A stretch of 64,000 nt of DNA from Luteibacter mycovicinus (GTDB lineage: Bacteria; Pseudomonadota; Gammaproteobacteria; Xanthomonadales; Rhodanobacteraceae), in assembly GCF_000745235.1 (NCBI RefSeq), contig NZ_JQNL01000001.1:1-64000 (forward strand), in the 5' to 3' direction. Positions 52,214 to 61,878 of the stretch are shown here, in pieces. The notes beneath the pieces were generated by a model, which was not told the DNA's origin, did not search any database, and was given only the letters and a program-made list of their open reading frames with translations. The translations under genes and the position numbers were made by a program. Each line of letters starts with the position of its first letter. The stretch's first letter is position 1.

Positions 52214-55200
52214 TCAGAACGCCTTGATCAATCGCGCCGACACCATCTGCGCCTGATCTCGCTGCCCTCGCTGATAATCATAGCCAAAGTCCAGCGACGT
52301 AAGCTCCGACAACGCCGCCTTCAAGCCGACATTGAACAAGCCGCTGTAGCGCGACAGGCCGATGCCCACCAAAGGCTGATATTGCTGAAGGCCGACGAAG
52401 GCTGCCTCGAACACGTCCCCTCGCGAGGCGACGGTTCGCTGAAACTGCGCACTCATCCGGAAATCCAGTGAGCGTCCACCGCCAAAATCCCAGCGTCGAC
52501 TGGCGCGCAAGCCGACACCGGCCTGCCACCGGTCCACCGTCTGTGCATTCGCCTGCAGACCGAATCCACCGGCACCCTGCTCCGCGAACCCGTCGCGTCG
52601 GATGTTCGCGTACTCGACATTGACGAACGGCAAGACCCGCGTGCCCGCCCAGTCCAGGTTCAGACCGCTTTCGCCGTAGGCGACGTTGTAATCGCCGCCG
52701 TACCGTGTCCCGACGCCCTGGGCGCTCGTCCCAAGCAGGAGCTGACGATTCACGTCCTGCTGGAAGTGGCCAAACCCGATACGCCCCTGCGTGTACCAGT
52801 TGCCGTTTAACGCTCCTGCGTAGAACATGCCTTCGGTGTTCCGGCTGCGATTGCGGTCGGAACTCCGGTCGAGCTGTTGACGCGCCTGGCTCTGCCCGAA
52901 CGCGAAGCCCGCGACCCCCGAGCTTCCGATCTGCTGATCGCTACCGACCATCCAGCCATTCAACTGGTACCCAACGCCGTCGAAGCCGGACCGCCCCATG
53001 TCGCCGCTGGTGCTGAGGTTGTGCGTCCACATCCCATAACCTGCCTTCTTGTCGAGCAGGTCGTCGAAGTGATCGGACATGGCACGGCCCGACGCATCGA
53101 TCGCCTCGAACGTCATGGCGGCGCTGGCCGCATGCAGCTCGCCTGACAGACTTTCCAGCGAGAACTGTGCCGCCTGCACCGTGGGCGCTTGCTGGAACTG
53201 CCCTGCCGCCTCGACGAAGTTCGAGGGAACCGCCGAGACGGTCCCACTGGCGATGCGCGTGTCCAGCTGCGTAAATGCGCTCTGCACGCGCTGGGCGCTG
53301 GCCAGCGAGGCGCGGGTCAGCACCGCTCCCCTGCTCTGCATGGCGGCCGTGATGTTGAGGCCCGTCGTGTCGAGCCACACGCTGTTCGGGCCGTAGTTGA
53401 TCGTGCTGGAGGTGAAGACGACACCGGAATCCTTGACCAGCGCACCGAACGTCCCGGTGACACCGCCCGTTGCGGTAAGCACATCCGTGTGCGTATTGCT
53501 GACATACCCGTTGTCGGCACCGGTGACCTCGAGCGTACCGTCGAGCGCGGCCGAACCGGTAACGGCGAGTTTGCTGCCGAGACTCACGGCAAGCCTGCCG
53601 CCGGACGCCTGGCTGAAATTGCCGCCGACCGACGTATCGCCGCCATGCAAGGCGACCTTGCCCGCGTTGATGAGGTTGCCATTGACCCCGGGAACGCCGT
53701 CGATCATGCCTCCTGCATTGACGGTCACATTACCCGCGAGCGACTGCGACGCACGCAGCGAGCCCGCGTTGATCGATGTGTTCGTCACGCCTTGCAGCTC
53801 ATTGTTATCGAGCGTCCAGATACCGGCGCCGTTCTTGATCAGGCTTCCGCCAAATGTCGTACCGCCAGTCACCGCTGTCGAATACAGCTGGCTGCTGCCG
53901 GCACCACCATCGAGGGTCAGGTTGGATGCCGTATTGCTGCCGATCTTCAGTGCGCCGTGAATGTAGCCGCCGGCGATCAGCGTGATGTCGTTGACCCGAC
54001 CCGGGTCCATCTGCACGTCGCCCAGGATGAAACCCGCGTTGGACAGGGTCAGTGTGCCCACGGAACCGTAGTTGCCGACGCCACCGTAGACCGGCACGTA
54101 GATGGCACAGGCCGGCGTCCCCGAGCAATCGCCCGATGCCGGTGCGGTCGTCTCGATCGTCGAGCCCGCACCATTGTTCACGACACCGCCGAACTCGAGC
54201 CTGATGCCCGTCTGCGTACCGGTGATCCGGGCGCCGTTCGTATTGTTGACGGTGGCGATCGTCAGGTCCTGGTTGTAGGTGGATACACCGGTACTGCCCG
54301 AGATGAGGCTGCCACCGTCATTGAATACCGTGCCGCCATCGTTCAGGGCGACGCCAACGCGCTTGCCAACGATCGAACTGGCGCTCAGGTTGCTGATCGT
54401 TGCGTCGTGGCCGTACGAGAATATGCCGGCGCTGATGGGAGCGGTTGGCATCCGCGAGTCGCTCCCCGAGGTGATCTGACCGCCATTCGTATTCGTGACC
54501 GCGGTCATATGGCCATTGATGCCGTCATCGGTCATACCGGTGATGGTCCCGCCGTCGTTGGTGACCACGCCCGACGATTCCACACCGATGGCTCCGCGAA
54601 TGATGGCGCCCGAGGCATTGATCAACGTGCTGTTCGCGCCGAGATTGACGGCGCCACCGACGTAACCCACCTGGGGTACCGTCTCGATCACGCCACCGTC
54701 GTGGTTGAGCACGGAGGCGGCACGGGTACCACCCACCGCCGTGAACGCATCGTTCGTATGCACGAGGCCGGCGTTGTCCAACGTGGCGCCGTCGGCAAGC
54801 GTCGTGTACGCGATGGTCGCGCCGTGGTCCACTTGCAGGACCGCATGGGCGAGGTTGCCGCCCACGGTGGTCGAGTACTTCAGCGCCGCTCCGCTCGCGA
54901 TCCTGAGGGTGCCATCGACCACATCGGTGCCGAACCATGGACCGCCACCACCGCTGGACGCGTTGCCGCGGGTGAGCGTGAGCGTGTTACCGCCGAGCTT
55001 CACTACCTGGCCATCCCCGCTGATGTTCCCGCTGAAGGTCTGGTCGTCACTGCGGTTGAACGCCAGCGTGCCGCTGACAAAGACATCGCCCGCCAGCGTG
55101 CCCGACGTTCCACCATTGCCGATCTGGAGCGTGCCGAGCGCGACGTTCGTTCCGCCCGTGCTTGCCACATCGCCGGTCAGGGTGAGCGTGTTGAAGCCGT

Positions 55201-57439
55201 CCTTCCGCAGCGCGCCGGTACCCGTGACCCGATTGGCAAAGGTCACATTGTCCGACCGGTCGAACCCCAGGACGCCATTATTGGTAATGGCGCCGGTCAC
55301 CGACCCGGTGGTGCCGCCCGAACCAAGTCGCAGCGTACCGCCGCTGATCAGCGTGCCGCCGGTGTAGGTGTTGTCGTTGCTGAAGACGAACAGGTCGGAT
55401 CCCTGCTTGATCAGGTTCCCGCTGCCACTTATCACCGCATCGGTGCCGCCACCGACGCCACTCGGATAACCGAAGTTGAAGATCAGGGTGCCGTTGTTCG
55501 CGATGCTTCCGGTGCGCCACGAATTGCCGCCGCCGTTACCGATCTGCAGGGTACCTCTGCTGATGGTGATATCGCTGAAGATGGCGGTGTTGGCCAGGAT
55601 CAACGTGCCCGTGCCCGCCTGGGTCAGTGAGCCCGTGCCGCTGACGATGCCGCCAACGGTCACCGTGTCGCTCCGGTCGAAGACCAGCGCGCTGTTGTTC
55701 GTGATGTCACCGGCGATCGAGCCGGTGGTTCCGCCGTTGCCAATTTGCAGCGTGCCGGCGGTGATCACGGTCGGGCGTGTCGAGGTGGTGGCGCTGTCCT
55801 CGGTGATGGAACCCGTGACGATCAACTTGCCGGCACCATCCTTCAACAGCGAACCGGTACCGCTTATGTTTCCGCCGAAGACGACATCGTCGCTTCGGTT
55901 GAACCTGACGTACTTGTTATTGACGATGTCACCGACCAGCCAGCCGGTGGCACCCCCGTTGCCGATCTGCAGGATGCCATTGTCGACCGTGGTGCCGCCG
56001 GCATAGGTGTTGTTGCCAGTGAGCACGAGCGTGCCGCTGCCGATCTGCCGCAGGGAGCCGGCGCCGCTGACGATGCCGTTGAAGCTGCTGGTGTCGCTAC
56101 GGTTGAAGGCGAGCACGGCGTTGTCGGTCACGTCGCCCGCAAGGCTGCCGGTGGTGCCACCGTTGCCCAGCTGAAGCACGCCGCCACTGATCGTCGTACC
56201 GCCTGTGTAGGTATTGCTGCCGCTGAGCACCAGGGTGCCCGCATCCGTCTTGACCAGGCCCGACGCTCCGGTCAGGACGCTGTCGATCGTTGCCATATAG
56301 CCCGATCCAGCTGTGCTGCCGTCGCCCACGCGGATGATCGACTGCCCCGGATCGGTCGCGCTACCGGTCAGATGAATCGCATCACCCCTAACGATATAGC
56401 CGTTGCTCGCAAACTGCATACCGGCAACGCTGACGTCGCCCTGGCTGGCGTCGACAGTGACCGTGCCGGGTGTGCTCTGGAACACGGCGAACGATCCATC
56501 GGCGAACCCGGTGTTGGTCACGCCGTTGGCGTCCGTCCAGTTCGCTCTGGACGCGGCGTTGCCGGTTTGCCACGTGCCATTGCCGCCATTGACCACGTTG
56601 TCACTCGCCGGGCCGGCATCGCCATCCCAGAAGCTGAGACGCGTAGCCTGGGCATTCACCAGATTCACCTGGTGCGCCACGCCGGTCTGCACGAGCCAGC
56701 CGGCCGGTGCGTCCAGCCCGTTGTTCACCAGGCTGCCGCCGTAACTCATGAGCCGGTAGACGCCGGGCCCCGTCGCGGAACCGGACGCCGGGCTTCCACC
56801 GAGCGTGCCATCCAGCGTCAGGTTGCCTTTGACGTCGACAAAATCGCCCAGACCGTAGTCCAGCCGGGAACCCGACGACAGACTGAGGTTGCCGTTGACG
56901 GTGAGCGTACCGATCGCGCCGCTGCTGCCCGGCGCCAGGGTGGCGCCATCGGATACCGTGACACTTCCGCCGATGATGCCCTTGCCACCGAGCGTCGCGC
57001 CGCTGGCCACGGTCGCTGCGCCTGTGGCGGCCGACTGATCGCCATCGACATAGAGACTGCCCGCCTGCACGAGCGTCGTCCCGGTGTAGCTATTGGTGCC
57101 GGTGAGCGTGAGCGTGCCCGCGCCGCCTTTTACCAGATCGGTCGACCCGGTCAGGTTGTCAGCTCGCACGACGACGTCGTTCGCAGCGACGTCGATTTCG
57201 CCCGAGGGCGTCGTGCCGCTTCCGCTCGAGGGCGGCGACGTGGGCTGGACCGGCTGCGTGGGCTGTGTGGGCTGTGTGGGCTGTGTGGGTCGGACGTTGC
57301 CGCCGCCCCCACCGCCGCCGCCGCCGCCGCACGCTGAAAGCCCCAGTGCCAATGCCACAGCCAGCGCCATGGCGCCCAGCTTCATCCCCACGCCGGACGG
57401 CAGGTTGCCGTGGGCGCTCACCCCTTGCGATGCTTCCAT
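52214..57439 (-). CDS. Giant lipoprotein-type autotransporter with PATR repeats
   Basis: A 1741-aa protein from ATG 57439 (GGGGGAT upstream). The signal sequence ends in a lipobox, ALGLSACGGG, then a ten-glycine run and a TQP repeat linker. The passenger has about eight PATR-type repeats (GTLVLTGNNTYAGGTTVDNG and variants) at 75-95 residue spacing, typical of beta-helix autotransporters. The C-terminal 270 residues form the autotransporter barrel (GYGMWTHNLSTSGDMGR ... ending VSARLIKAF). A lipidated N-terminus is unusual for a classical type V protein. Likely adhesin-like; the ligand is unknown. Confidence 0.85.
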   Translation of the reverse strand: MEASQGVSAHGNLPSGVGMKLGAMALAVALALGLSACGGGGGGGGGGNVRPTQPTQPTQPTQPVQPTSPPSSGSGTTPSGEIDVAANDVVVRADNLTGSTDLVKGGAGTLTLTGTNSYTGTTLVQAGSLYVDGDQSAATGAATVASGATLGGKGIIGGSVTVSDGATLAPGSSGAIGTLTVNGNLSLSSGSRLDYGLGDFVDVKGNLTLDGTLGGSPASGSATGPGVYRLMSYGGSLVNNGLDAPAGWLVQTGVAHQVNLVNAQATRLSFWDGDAGPASDNVVNGGNGTWQTGNAASRANWTDANGVTNTGFADGSFAVFQSTPGTVTVDASQGDVSVAGMQFASNGYIVRGDAIHLTGSATDPGQSIIRVGDGSTAGSGYMATIDSVLTGASGLVKTDAGTLVLSGSNTYTGGTTISGGVLQLGNGGTTGSLAGDVTDNAVLAFNRSDTSSFNGIVSGAGSLRQIGSGTLVLTGNNTYAGGTTVDNGILQIGNGGATGWLVGDIVNNKYVRFNRSDDVVFGGNISGTGSLLKDGAGKLIVTGSITEDSATTSTRPTVITAGTLQIGNGGTTGSIAGDITNNSALVFDRSDTVTVGGIVSGTGSLTQAGTGTLILANTAIFSDITISRGTLQIGNGGGNSWRTGSIANNGTLIFNFGYPSGVGGGTDAVISGSGNLIKQGSDLFVFSNDNTYTGGTLISGGTLRLGSGGTTGSVTGAITNNGVLGFDRSDNVTFANRVTGTGALRKDGFNTLTLTGDVASTGGTNVALGTLQIGNGGTSGTLAGDVFVSGTLAFNRSDDQTFSGNISGDGQVVKLGGNTLTLTRGNASSGGGGPWFGTDVVDGTLRIASGAALKYSTTVGGNLAHAVLQVDHGATIAYTTLADGATLDNAGLVHTNDAFTAVGGTRAASVLNHDGGVIETVPQVGYVGGAVNLGANSTLINASGAIIRGAIGVESSGVVTNDGGTITGMTDDGINGHMTAVTNTNGGQITSGSDSRMPTAPISAGIFSYGHDATISNLSASSIVGKRVGVALNDGGTVFNDGGSLISGSTGVSTYNQDLTIATVNNTNGARITGTQTGIRLEFGGVVNNGAGSTIETTAPASGDCSGTPACAIYVPVYGGVGNYGSVGTLTLSNAGFILGDVQMDPGRVNDITLIAGGYIHGALKIGSNTASNLTLDGGAGSSQLYSTAVTGGTTFGGSLIKNGAGIWTLDNNELQGVTNTSINAGSLRASQSLAGNVTVNAGGMIDGVPGVNGNLINAGKVALHGGDTSVGGNFSQASGGRLAVSLGSKLAVTGSAALDGTLEVTGADNGYVSNTHTDVLTATGGVTGTFGALVKDSGVVFTSSTINYGPNSVWLDTTGLNITAAMQSRGAVLTRASLASAQRVQSAFTQLDTRIASGTVSAVPSNFVEAAGQFQQAPTVQAAQFSLESLSGELHAASAAMTFEAIDASGRAMSDHFDDLLDKKAGYGMWTHNLSTSGDMGRSGFDGVGYQLNGWMVGSDQQIGSSGVAGFAFGQSQARQQLDRSSDRNRSRNTEGMFYAGALNGNWYTQGRIGFGHFQQDVNRQLLLGTSAQGVGTRYGGDYNVAYGESGLNLDWAGTRVLPFVNVEYANIRRDGFAEQGAGGFGLQANAQTVDRWQAGVGLRASRRWDFGGGRSLDFRMSAQFQRTVASRGDVFEAAFVGLQQYQPLVGIGLSRYSGLFNVGLKAALSELTSLDFGYDYQRGQRDQAQMVSARLIKAF
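57256..57290. repeat. Short 9-bp tandem repeat in the autotransporter gene
   Basis: About four copies of GTGGGCTGT, encoding Thr-Gln-Pro on the minus strand right after the lipobox and glycine run. The unit is a multiple of three, so copy change alters linker length without breaking the frame. Confidence 0.75.
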
Positions 57440-57614
57440 GTATCCCCCTTGTTGCGCAATATCTTGCAACAAGAATCGACGGGGCGCCATGTGCGCTGCG
57501 GCATAGGATCGCCGGCCCATCCGGCTCGCCGCGCACGGTCAGAATAAACCGACGGGCTGGATATCGTACGCATTCTGCGCTTCGCGAGAGCGCTTCGCGA
57601 GCGCGGCGGCGGGG

Positions 57615-58646
57615 CTAGCCCAAAAGGCCACTCCTGAGCATGCTCCTGGCAGCATCCACGATAGCCACGCGTGGCGCCTTCGGATTCCATCCAAGCATCC
57701 GCCGCGCCTTTTCGTTACTGGTCTGTTTCGCGTAGCCGAGATCGCGCACGAAGGGGCGCAGCTCCTTCCGGAAGCGTGCCACGACGCGTACCACCACGCT
57801 TGGCATGGAACGAGTCGGCACACGACGGGCGGCCTCACCCAGTTCCGCCTTGATGATGGCCCCGATGTCCTTCATCGCGACGGCCGGACCGTTCGACAAC
57901 AGAAAGCGCTCGCCTGCGGCTTCAGGATGCGTCATCGCGAGGATGTGCGCCGCCGCCACGTCGCGCACATCGACGATCGGAATGTACAGGTCCGGGAAGG
58001 CGCGCAGCGTCCCCGTCAGCAGTCGTTGCACCACGTGGTTGGCACCGGTGACTTCTCGCCCCATCACAGGCCCCATGACGGCGACCGGCAGCATGGTCGT
58101 CAGCTCCGGCGCACCGCCGTGAGAGGACACGAAGTCCCAGGCGGCTCGCTCCGCCAGCGTTTTGCTCTTTCCGTAGGCATCGACGCCCGGTCCGTCTGGC
58201 ACCGTCCAGTCTTTTTCGGTGAACACGTGGTCCTCATGAGGATGGCCCCAGCTCACAGCATGAAAAGCCGACGTAAGCACGACGCGACGAATACCCGCAT
58301 CGCGTGCCGCACGCAGCACCCGCAAGGTCCCCTCACGCGCTGGCACGATCACGTCGTTCTCGTTGTCGACGTGTCCCGGCATCACGGGTGAGGCCACATG
58401 CAGGATGAAATCCATCCCGGCGACGGCGTCCGCCCAGCCGGTATCTTCGAGCAGGTCGGCAGCGGCGAAACTCAGATGCTCGCCGTGGATCATTCCCGCA
58501 TCTTCGAGAGTCTTGCGCGCTGACGCTTCCTTCGCGAGGGAACGCACGGTCGTTCGCACGGCGTAGCCCTGGGCGAGGAGCTGGAGTATGCAGTGCCCGG
58601 CAATGAAACCGGATCCACCGGTGACGAGCACACGTTTACCGGTCAT
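57615..58646 (-). CDS. Extended SDR / aldehyde (flavonol-type) reductase
   Basis: A 343-aa protein from ATG 58646. NAD(P) loop RVLVTGGSGFIAGHCILQLL, the typical HVASPVMPG turn, RRVVLTSAFHAV with the serine, and the YGKSK catalytic pair. Matches the dihydroflavonol-4-reductase/cinnamoyl-CoA reductase-like group, which in bacteria reduces aldehydes. The start overlaps the AraC stop by four bases, so both are in one operon. Confidence 0.85.
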   Translation of the reverse strand: MTGKRVLVTGGSGFIAGHCILQLLAQGYAVRTTVRSLAKEASARKTLEDAGMIHGEHLSFAAADLLEDTGWADAVAGMDFILHVASPVMPGHVDNENDVIVPAREGTLRVLRAARDAGIRRVVLTSAFHAVSWGHPHEDHVFTEKDWTVPDGPGVDAYGKSKTLAERAAWDFVSSHGGAPELTTMLPVAVMGPVMGREVTGANHVVQRLLTGTLRAFPDLYIPIVDVRDVAAAHILAMTHPEAAGERFLLSNGPAVAMKDIGAIIKAELGEAARRVPTRSMPSVVVRVVARFRKELRPFVRDLGYAKQTSNEKARRMLGWNPKAPRVAIVDAARSMLRSGLLG

Positions 58647-59653
58647 GAAGAAACCGCTGCGTCGATCATGGATTGATCCTTGAGGTAGCGCTCGCGCCAG
58701 TGGGCGGGCGTGGTTTTTTCCCACGCATGAAATGCGCGGGAAAACGAATTGGGTTCGGCGAAGCCGATCAGCATGGAGATCGCCACCGCATCGAGGTCGG
58801 TGTTGGCCAGAAGCCGCGATGCGGTCGTTCGTCTCACCGCGGAAAGCTCGTACTGGAAACGGGTGGCTTGCTCAGCCAGTCGACGCTGCAGCGTACGGCT
58901 GGTAAGGCCGAGCCGGCGCGATATCTCGGCGACGCTCACGCGACGGCCCTCACTGAGCTGGCGAGCGATCGCAATGCGCAGCTCTCCGACGAGAGCCGGG
59001 GCGTCATCACTCTGGGCCATCTGCTTTTCGAGTCCATCCACAAGACGAGAAAAGGCTTCGCCATTGGCTGTGGTGAGCGGCACATCCAGCGCGGATCGCC
59101 GGAACACCATCGCGTCGCACGGCGCACCGAAGCGGACGTCGCATCCAAAGTGCGCGCGGAGGAGCTCGCGGTCCGCGGGACGTCGCGTCAGCTCGAGTCG
59201 GATGGGCGCTACCTGCCCCGCCGTTCCGCGTCGGGCCAGCTCGCGCAGCGATGCCATGGTCATGTCGACCAGCAACCGCGGCACCTCGCCCGTCGCCTGA
59301 AGCCACCGGTAGCACACGGCGACCTCGTCGGACCGCACGTCGATCTCCACGAGTTCGGGGCACGTCAGGCGTTTGTACCGCGCGATCGCAGAAAGCGCAT
59401 GGCGAAAGTCGGGCGCATGAAGTCCCACGACGGCGGCCACGCTGTACCCCCTGGTGACGCCGTCGACGCCGAAGCGCAGCCCGGCGGCGCGATCGTCGAT
59501 GTCGCGATCCGCCGCCGCCCAGAGTTTGAAGAAGTCAGCCGTGACCCAGTGCGTCGCGGGCGCGACACCTGCGCGCTCGCATAGTCGATCGAGCGAAATG
59601 CCAGCGGCCGCAAGTGCACGCGGCGAGACAGGGAATGTGTCGGGAGGAGCCAT
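58643..59653 (-). CDS. AraC-family regulator
   Basis: A 336-aa protein with the arabinose-binding-type N-terminal domain of OruR/AraC-like members (GYSVAAVVGLHAPDFRHALS) and a C-terminal double HTH (VSVAEISRRLGLTSRTLQRR, SMLIGFAEPNSFSRAFHAWE). Upstream of and co-transcribed with the SDR gene, whose expression it probably controls. Starts ten bases after the stop of the cyclase gene, so read-through from the peptide locus is possible. Confidence 0.85.
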   Translation of the reverse strand: MAPPDTFPVSPRALAAAGISLDRLCERAGVAPATHWVTADFFKLWAAADRDIDDRAAGLRFGVDGVTRGYSVAAVVGLHAPDFRHALSAIARYKRLTCPELVEIDVRSDEVAVCYRWLQATGEVPRLLVDMTMASLRELARRGTAGQVAPIRLELTRRPADRELLRAHFGCDVRFGAPCDAMVFRRSALDVPLTTANGEAFSRLVDGLEKQMAQSDDAPALVGELRIAIARQLSEGRRVSVAEISRRLGLTSRTLQRRLAEQATRFQYELSAVRRTTASRLLANTDLDAVAISMLIGFAEPNSFSRAFHAWEKTTPAHWRERYLKDQSMIDAAVSS

Positions 59654-59662
59654 GGACCGAGC

Positions 59663-61333
59663 TTAGGCAGGCCAACGGGCACTGACAAATCCGATCGCGC
59701 CACGCGGCCGACCGTTATGTACCGTAGGTAGCGGCTCCCGGACCCGCCCCGCTATGGAAACCGGCAGCGCTCGCGCGCATCGTTCCAGCCAGAGGAACGA
59801 GGCGAGCGCGGACGTTGCCGGGTGAGACAGCGTCGCAGCGACATGCCGGACCAGGCGCGCGACAGCGTCCCGGTCGACCAGCCCGAGGTCCGCCAGTGCG
59901 CACTCCCGCAGCTGCGCAAGAAGGCGGTCGGCATGCCGCGCGACGAGGGCCGGCAACACATGGGCGAAGGTTTCCTTGAGATAACCCTTCGGAAAGACAT
60001 CGCCCCCCAGCCGGCTCTCGAGGTAGCGCCGCATGACTTCCCTCCCCTCGCGGCTGCTCCGTGGCAGCCGGTGACACAGATAGGCAAGCTGAGGATCGCT
60101 CAGCGGATGAACCGGCCACTGCCCGTGCTTCAACAGATCCGGAGAGCGGCACGCATTGGCCAGCAGCGATGTCACGGGTACCGGACTGGCGGGCGCGTCG
60201 AAGAGCGGCCGGCTACGTGCGACCGCCTGCGCACGCGTCGTCAGCAGTCCTTCCGCATAGCTGCGGGCGTCGCGCCCCCAGAGGGGGCCCTTCGCCGCTT
60301 CGGCGGAGATCTCGTCGAGGTAGGCGGGAAACAGCTCGTCGCCGCCGACACCGGTAAACAGGGTGTGGCGTCCTTTGTCGCGGGCCGAGGACCAGAGCGC
60401 CGAACACGCTTCCAGATAGAACTCACGGCAGAAGCCGTAAGTCTCCCGCGGCGTGTCCAGATCGAGACTGGGCGGATAAGCGCTGATGTCGACGGTGTGA
60501 TCGGCCAGACCGAGGCGATCCGCGATCTGCCGGCGTCGCCTTACCTGCGGAGCACGTACCTCGCCGTCGAGCAGGATGCCCTTGCTGTCGATGTTCCGGT
60601 GCAGGCTCGCGAGTGCTGCCGCGACCGTCGCCGAGTCCATTCCGCCACTGAGCTCGAGGGACACGCTCCCTTCGAGCCACGGACGCAGTGAGACGGCTCG
60701 CTCCAGGGCGGCGGCGAATGTCGGCAGCGTGTCCTTCCCGTCGTCATCGACGGGCACCGTATCCTCTACAGCCTCCGGATAGCGATACCGCGCGCCGCCC
60801 GGCTCGACAAACAGCGACGCGCGCTCGGTCAGCAGAACCACGCCCGTGTACAGCTGCCGTGCCGCATAGGTCGTACGAAGGACCAGCTGATGAACCGCCA
60901 CCTCCGTATCGATCACCGCGGGCCCGCGGGCGAAATCCGCCGAGTCCCACGAGACGCTGACACGGTCGTCGGTCACCCTGCAATACACGGGGGCCGTGCC
61001 GAGCACGCCCGCACGAATACGCAGACGGTGTCCCGCCTGTGCCGCCTCGATCAGCACGTAGTCGAGCGGCCAGAGCAGACAGTCCCGATGCAGGGCGTCA
61101 TACGTCGCGTCATCCTTTGCGTCGACGACGGTAGCGCGGGCGTCCGAGTCGCCGCTGGATATGGCCATGCGCTCTCTGACAACCAGAAACCATCGACCCG
61201 GCATCCGCACCAGGCGTGTCTCCAGCATGGGATGGCTATGAGGAACGAGGTAGCTCGAGCCCAGAGTAAGGCGTGCCTCATGCATGACAGGGGCGAACGA
61301 CAGGTCGGCCAGCGCCATCTCAGCCTTGATCAC
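59663..61333 (-). CDS. Asparagine synthetase-like (lasso-type) macrolactam cyclase candidate
   Basis: About 556 aa. GTG 61333 is chosen because AAGGAG lies seven bases before it; the longer frame's TTG (61339) is too close to that site. The N-terminal third resembles the glutaminase-type domain but lacks the catalytic N-terminal Cys, so it cannot release ammonia. The ATP-PPase loop SLELSGGMDSATVAAALASL (about 226-245) and LFTGVGGDELFPAYLDEISA are present. This is the pattern of lasso-peptide cyclases that activate a side-chain carboxylate by adenylation. It lies 84 bp downstream of a 54-aa peptide gene. No leader peptidase (B protein) or ABC exporter is near. Confidence 0.7.
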   Translation of the reverse strand: MIKAEMALADLSFAPVMHEARLTLGSSYLVPHSHPMLETRLVRMPGRWFLVVRERMAISSGDSDARATVVDAKDDATYDALHRDCLLWPLDYVLIEAAQAGHRLRIRAGVLGTAPVYCRVTDDRVSVSWDSADFARGPAVIDTEVAVHQLVLRTTYAARQLYTGVVLLTERASLFVEPGGARYRYPEAVEDTVPVDDDGKDTLPTFAAALERAVSLRPWLEGSVSLELSGGMDSATVAAALASLHRNIDSKGILLDGEVRAPQVRRRRQIADRLGLADHTVDISAYPPSLDLDTPRETYGFCREFYLEACSALWSSARDKGRHTLFTGVGGDELFPAYLDEISAEAAKGPLWGRDARSYAEGLLTTRAQAVARSRPLFDAPASPVPVTSLLANACRSPDLLKHGQWPVHPLSDPQLAYLCHRLPRSSREGREVMRRYLESRLGGDVFPKGYLKETFAHVLPALVARHADRLLAQLRECALADLGLVDRDAVARLVRHVAATLSHPATSALASFLWLERCARALPVSIAGRVREPLPTVHNGRPRGAIGFVSARWPA

Positions 61334-61350
61334 TGGCAAGCTCCTTCACG

Positions 61351-61380
61351 AAAAAAGCCGCCTCGGTGACGAGACGGCTT
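61351..61380 (-). terminator. Attenuator-like Rho-independent terminator between peptide and cyclase genes
   Basis: Read on the minus strand: AAGCCG, CTCG, TCAC loop, CGAG, CGGCTT, with one mismatch in the stem, followed by six T. Sitting between the precursor-like gene and the cyclase, it would let most transcripts end after the peptide gene, giving more peptide than enzyme. The cyclase start is 17 bases downstream. Confidence 0.75.
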
Positions 61381-61417
61381 CGGTTATATACGGCGGATCG
61401 AAATAACGCCCGGACAC

Positions 61418-61582
61418 TCAGCCCCAATCGCCACCGCTGTGCGTGGAGCCGATCCGGCCGATATCGCCGACATCGTCGATCTTCGGTGCCCACTTCTTAG
61501 ACGTGATGCCGGCAGGCATTGGGGCATCCATCTGGACACCGAAGGGATTGACGTTTTGCGTCGGCTGGTCGCGCTTATCCAT
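61418..61582 (-). CDS. Candidate RiPP precursor peptide (54 aa)
   Basis: ATG 61582 preceded by CGGAGCG. N-terminal part polar with Pro/Asn (MDKRDQPTQNVNPFGVQM), the rest Gly/Asp-rich (ITSKKWAPKIDDVGDIGRIG, then STHSGGDWG) and ending in Trp-Gly. Immediately upstream of the cyclase, with a terminator between. Possible macrolactams: Gly-45 with Asp-52 (ring of eight), or a core from Lys-29 with Asp-36/37 after a Thr two residues before. A classical YxxPxL leader motif is absent, so it is not a standard lasso precursor. The assignment rests on size, composition and linkage. Confidence 0.6.
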   Translation of the reverse strand: MDKRDQPTQNVNPFGVQMDAPMPAGITSKKWAPKIDDVGDIGRIGSTHSGGDWG

Positions 61583-61878
61583 GATAACGCTCCGAAGTTG
61601 AGGGGCCGCCTGATGCGGCCCGAACGAAGCTAGCACAGCCATTCGTAGTCGCCACCGGTCACGACTACGCGGTATCGGCAGGAATCGCGCCTTGATTGAT
61701 GCAACGCAACATGGCAAGGTTGCGGGTTGAGCCGTCTTTTCGAGTCCGCCAGCCGTGTATTCCCTCGTGTCGCTTACGCCACCCTGACCTGACGCCCACG
61801 CTTCAGCGATGTGCCGTGCCGCAGGCATGGCCGGGATGATTCGCGCCGCCTCAGGCGTGTGCCACACAGGAAAACCGC
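61583..61878. other. Divergent intergenic region, no gene
   Basis: Holds the promoters for the peptide gene (minus) and the SulP gene (plus). No convincing ORF of its own, no obvious long palindrome. Confidence 0.5.

Noticed and set aside
57256..57330. CRISPR-like or phase-variable repeat
   Set aside because: Units of 9 and 3 bp within a coding frame, no spacers, and changes keep the frame.
55745..57337. 530-codon plus-strand frame opposite the autotransporter
   Set aside because: Antisense of a repetitive Gly/Thr-rich gene; Arg/Ala-rich with no domain.
61418..61582. Canonical lasso precursor with YxxPxL leader motif
   Set aside because: The motif is not present; only a loose NVNPFGV resemblance. 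Kept as a non-canonical candidate.
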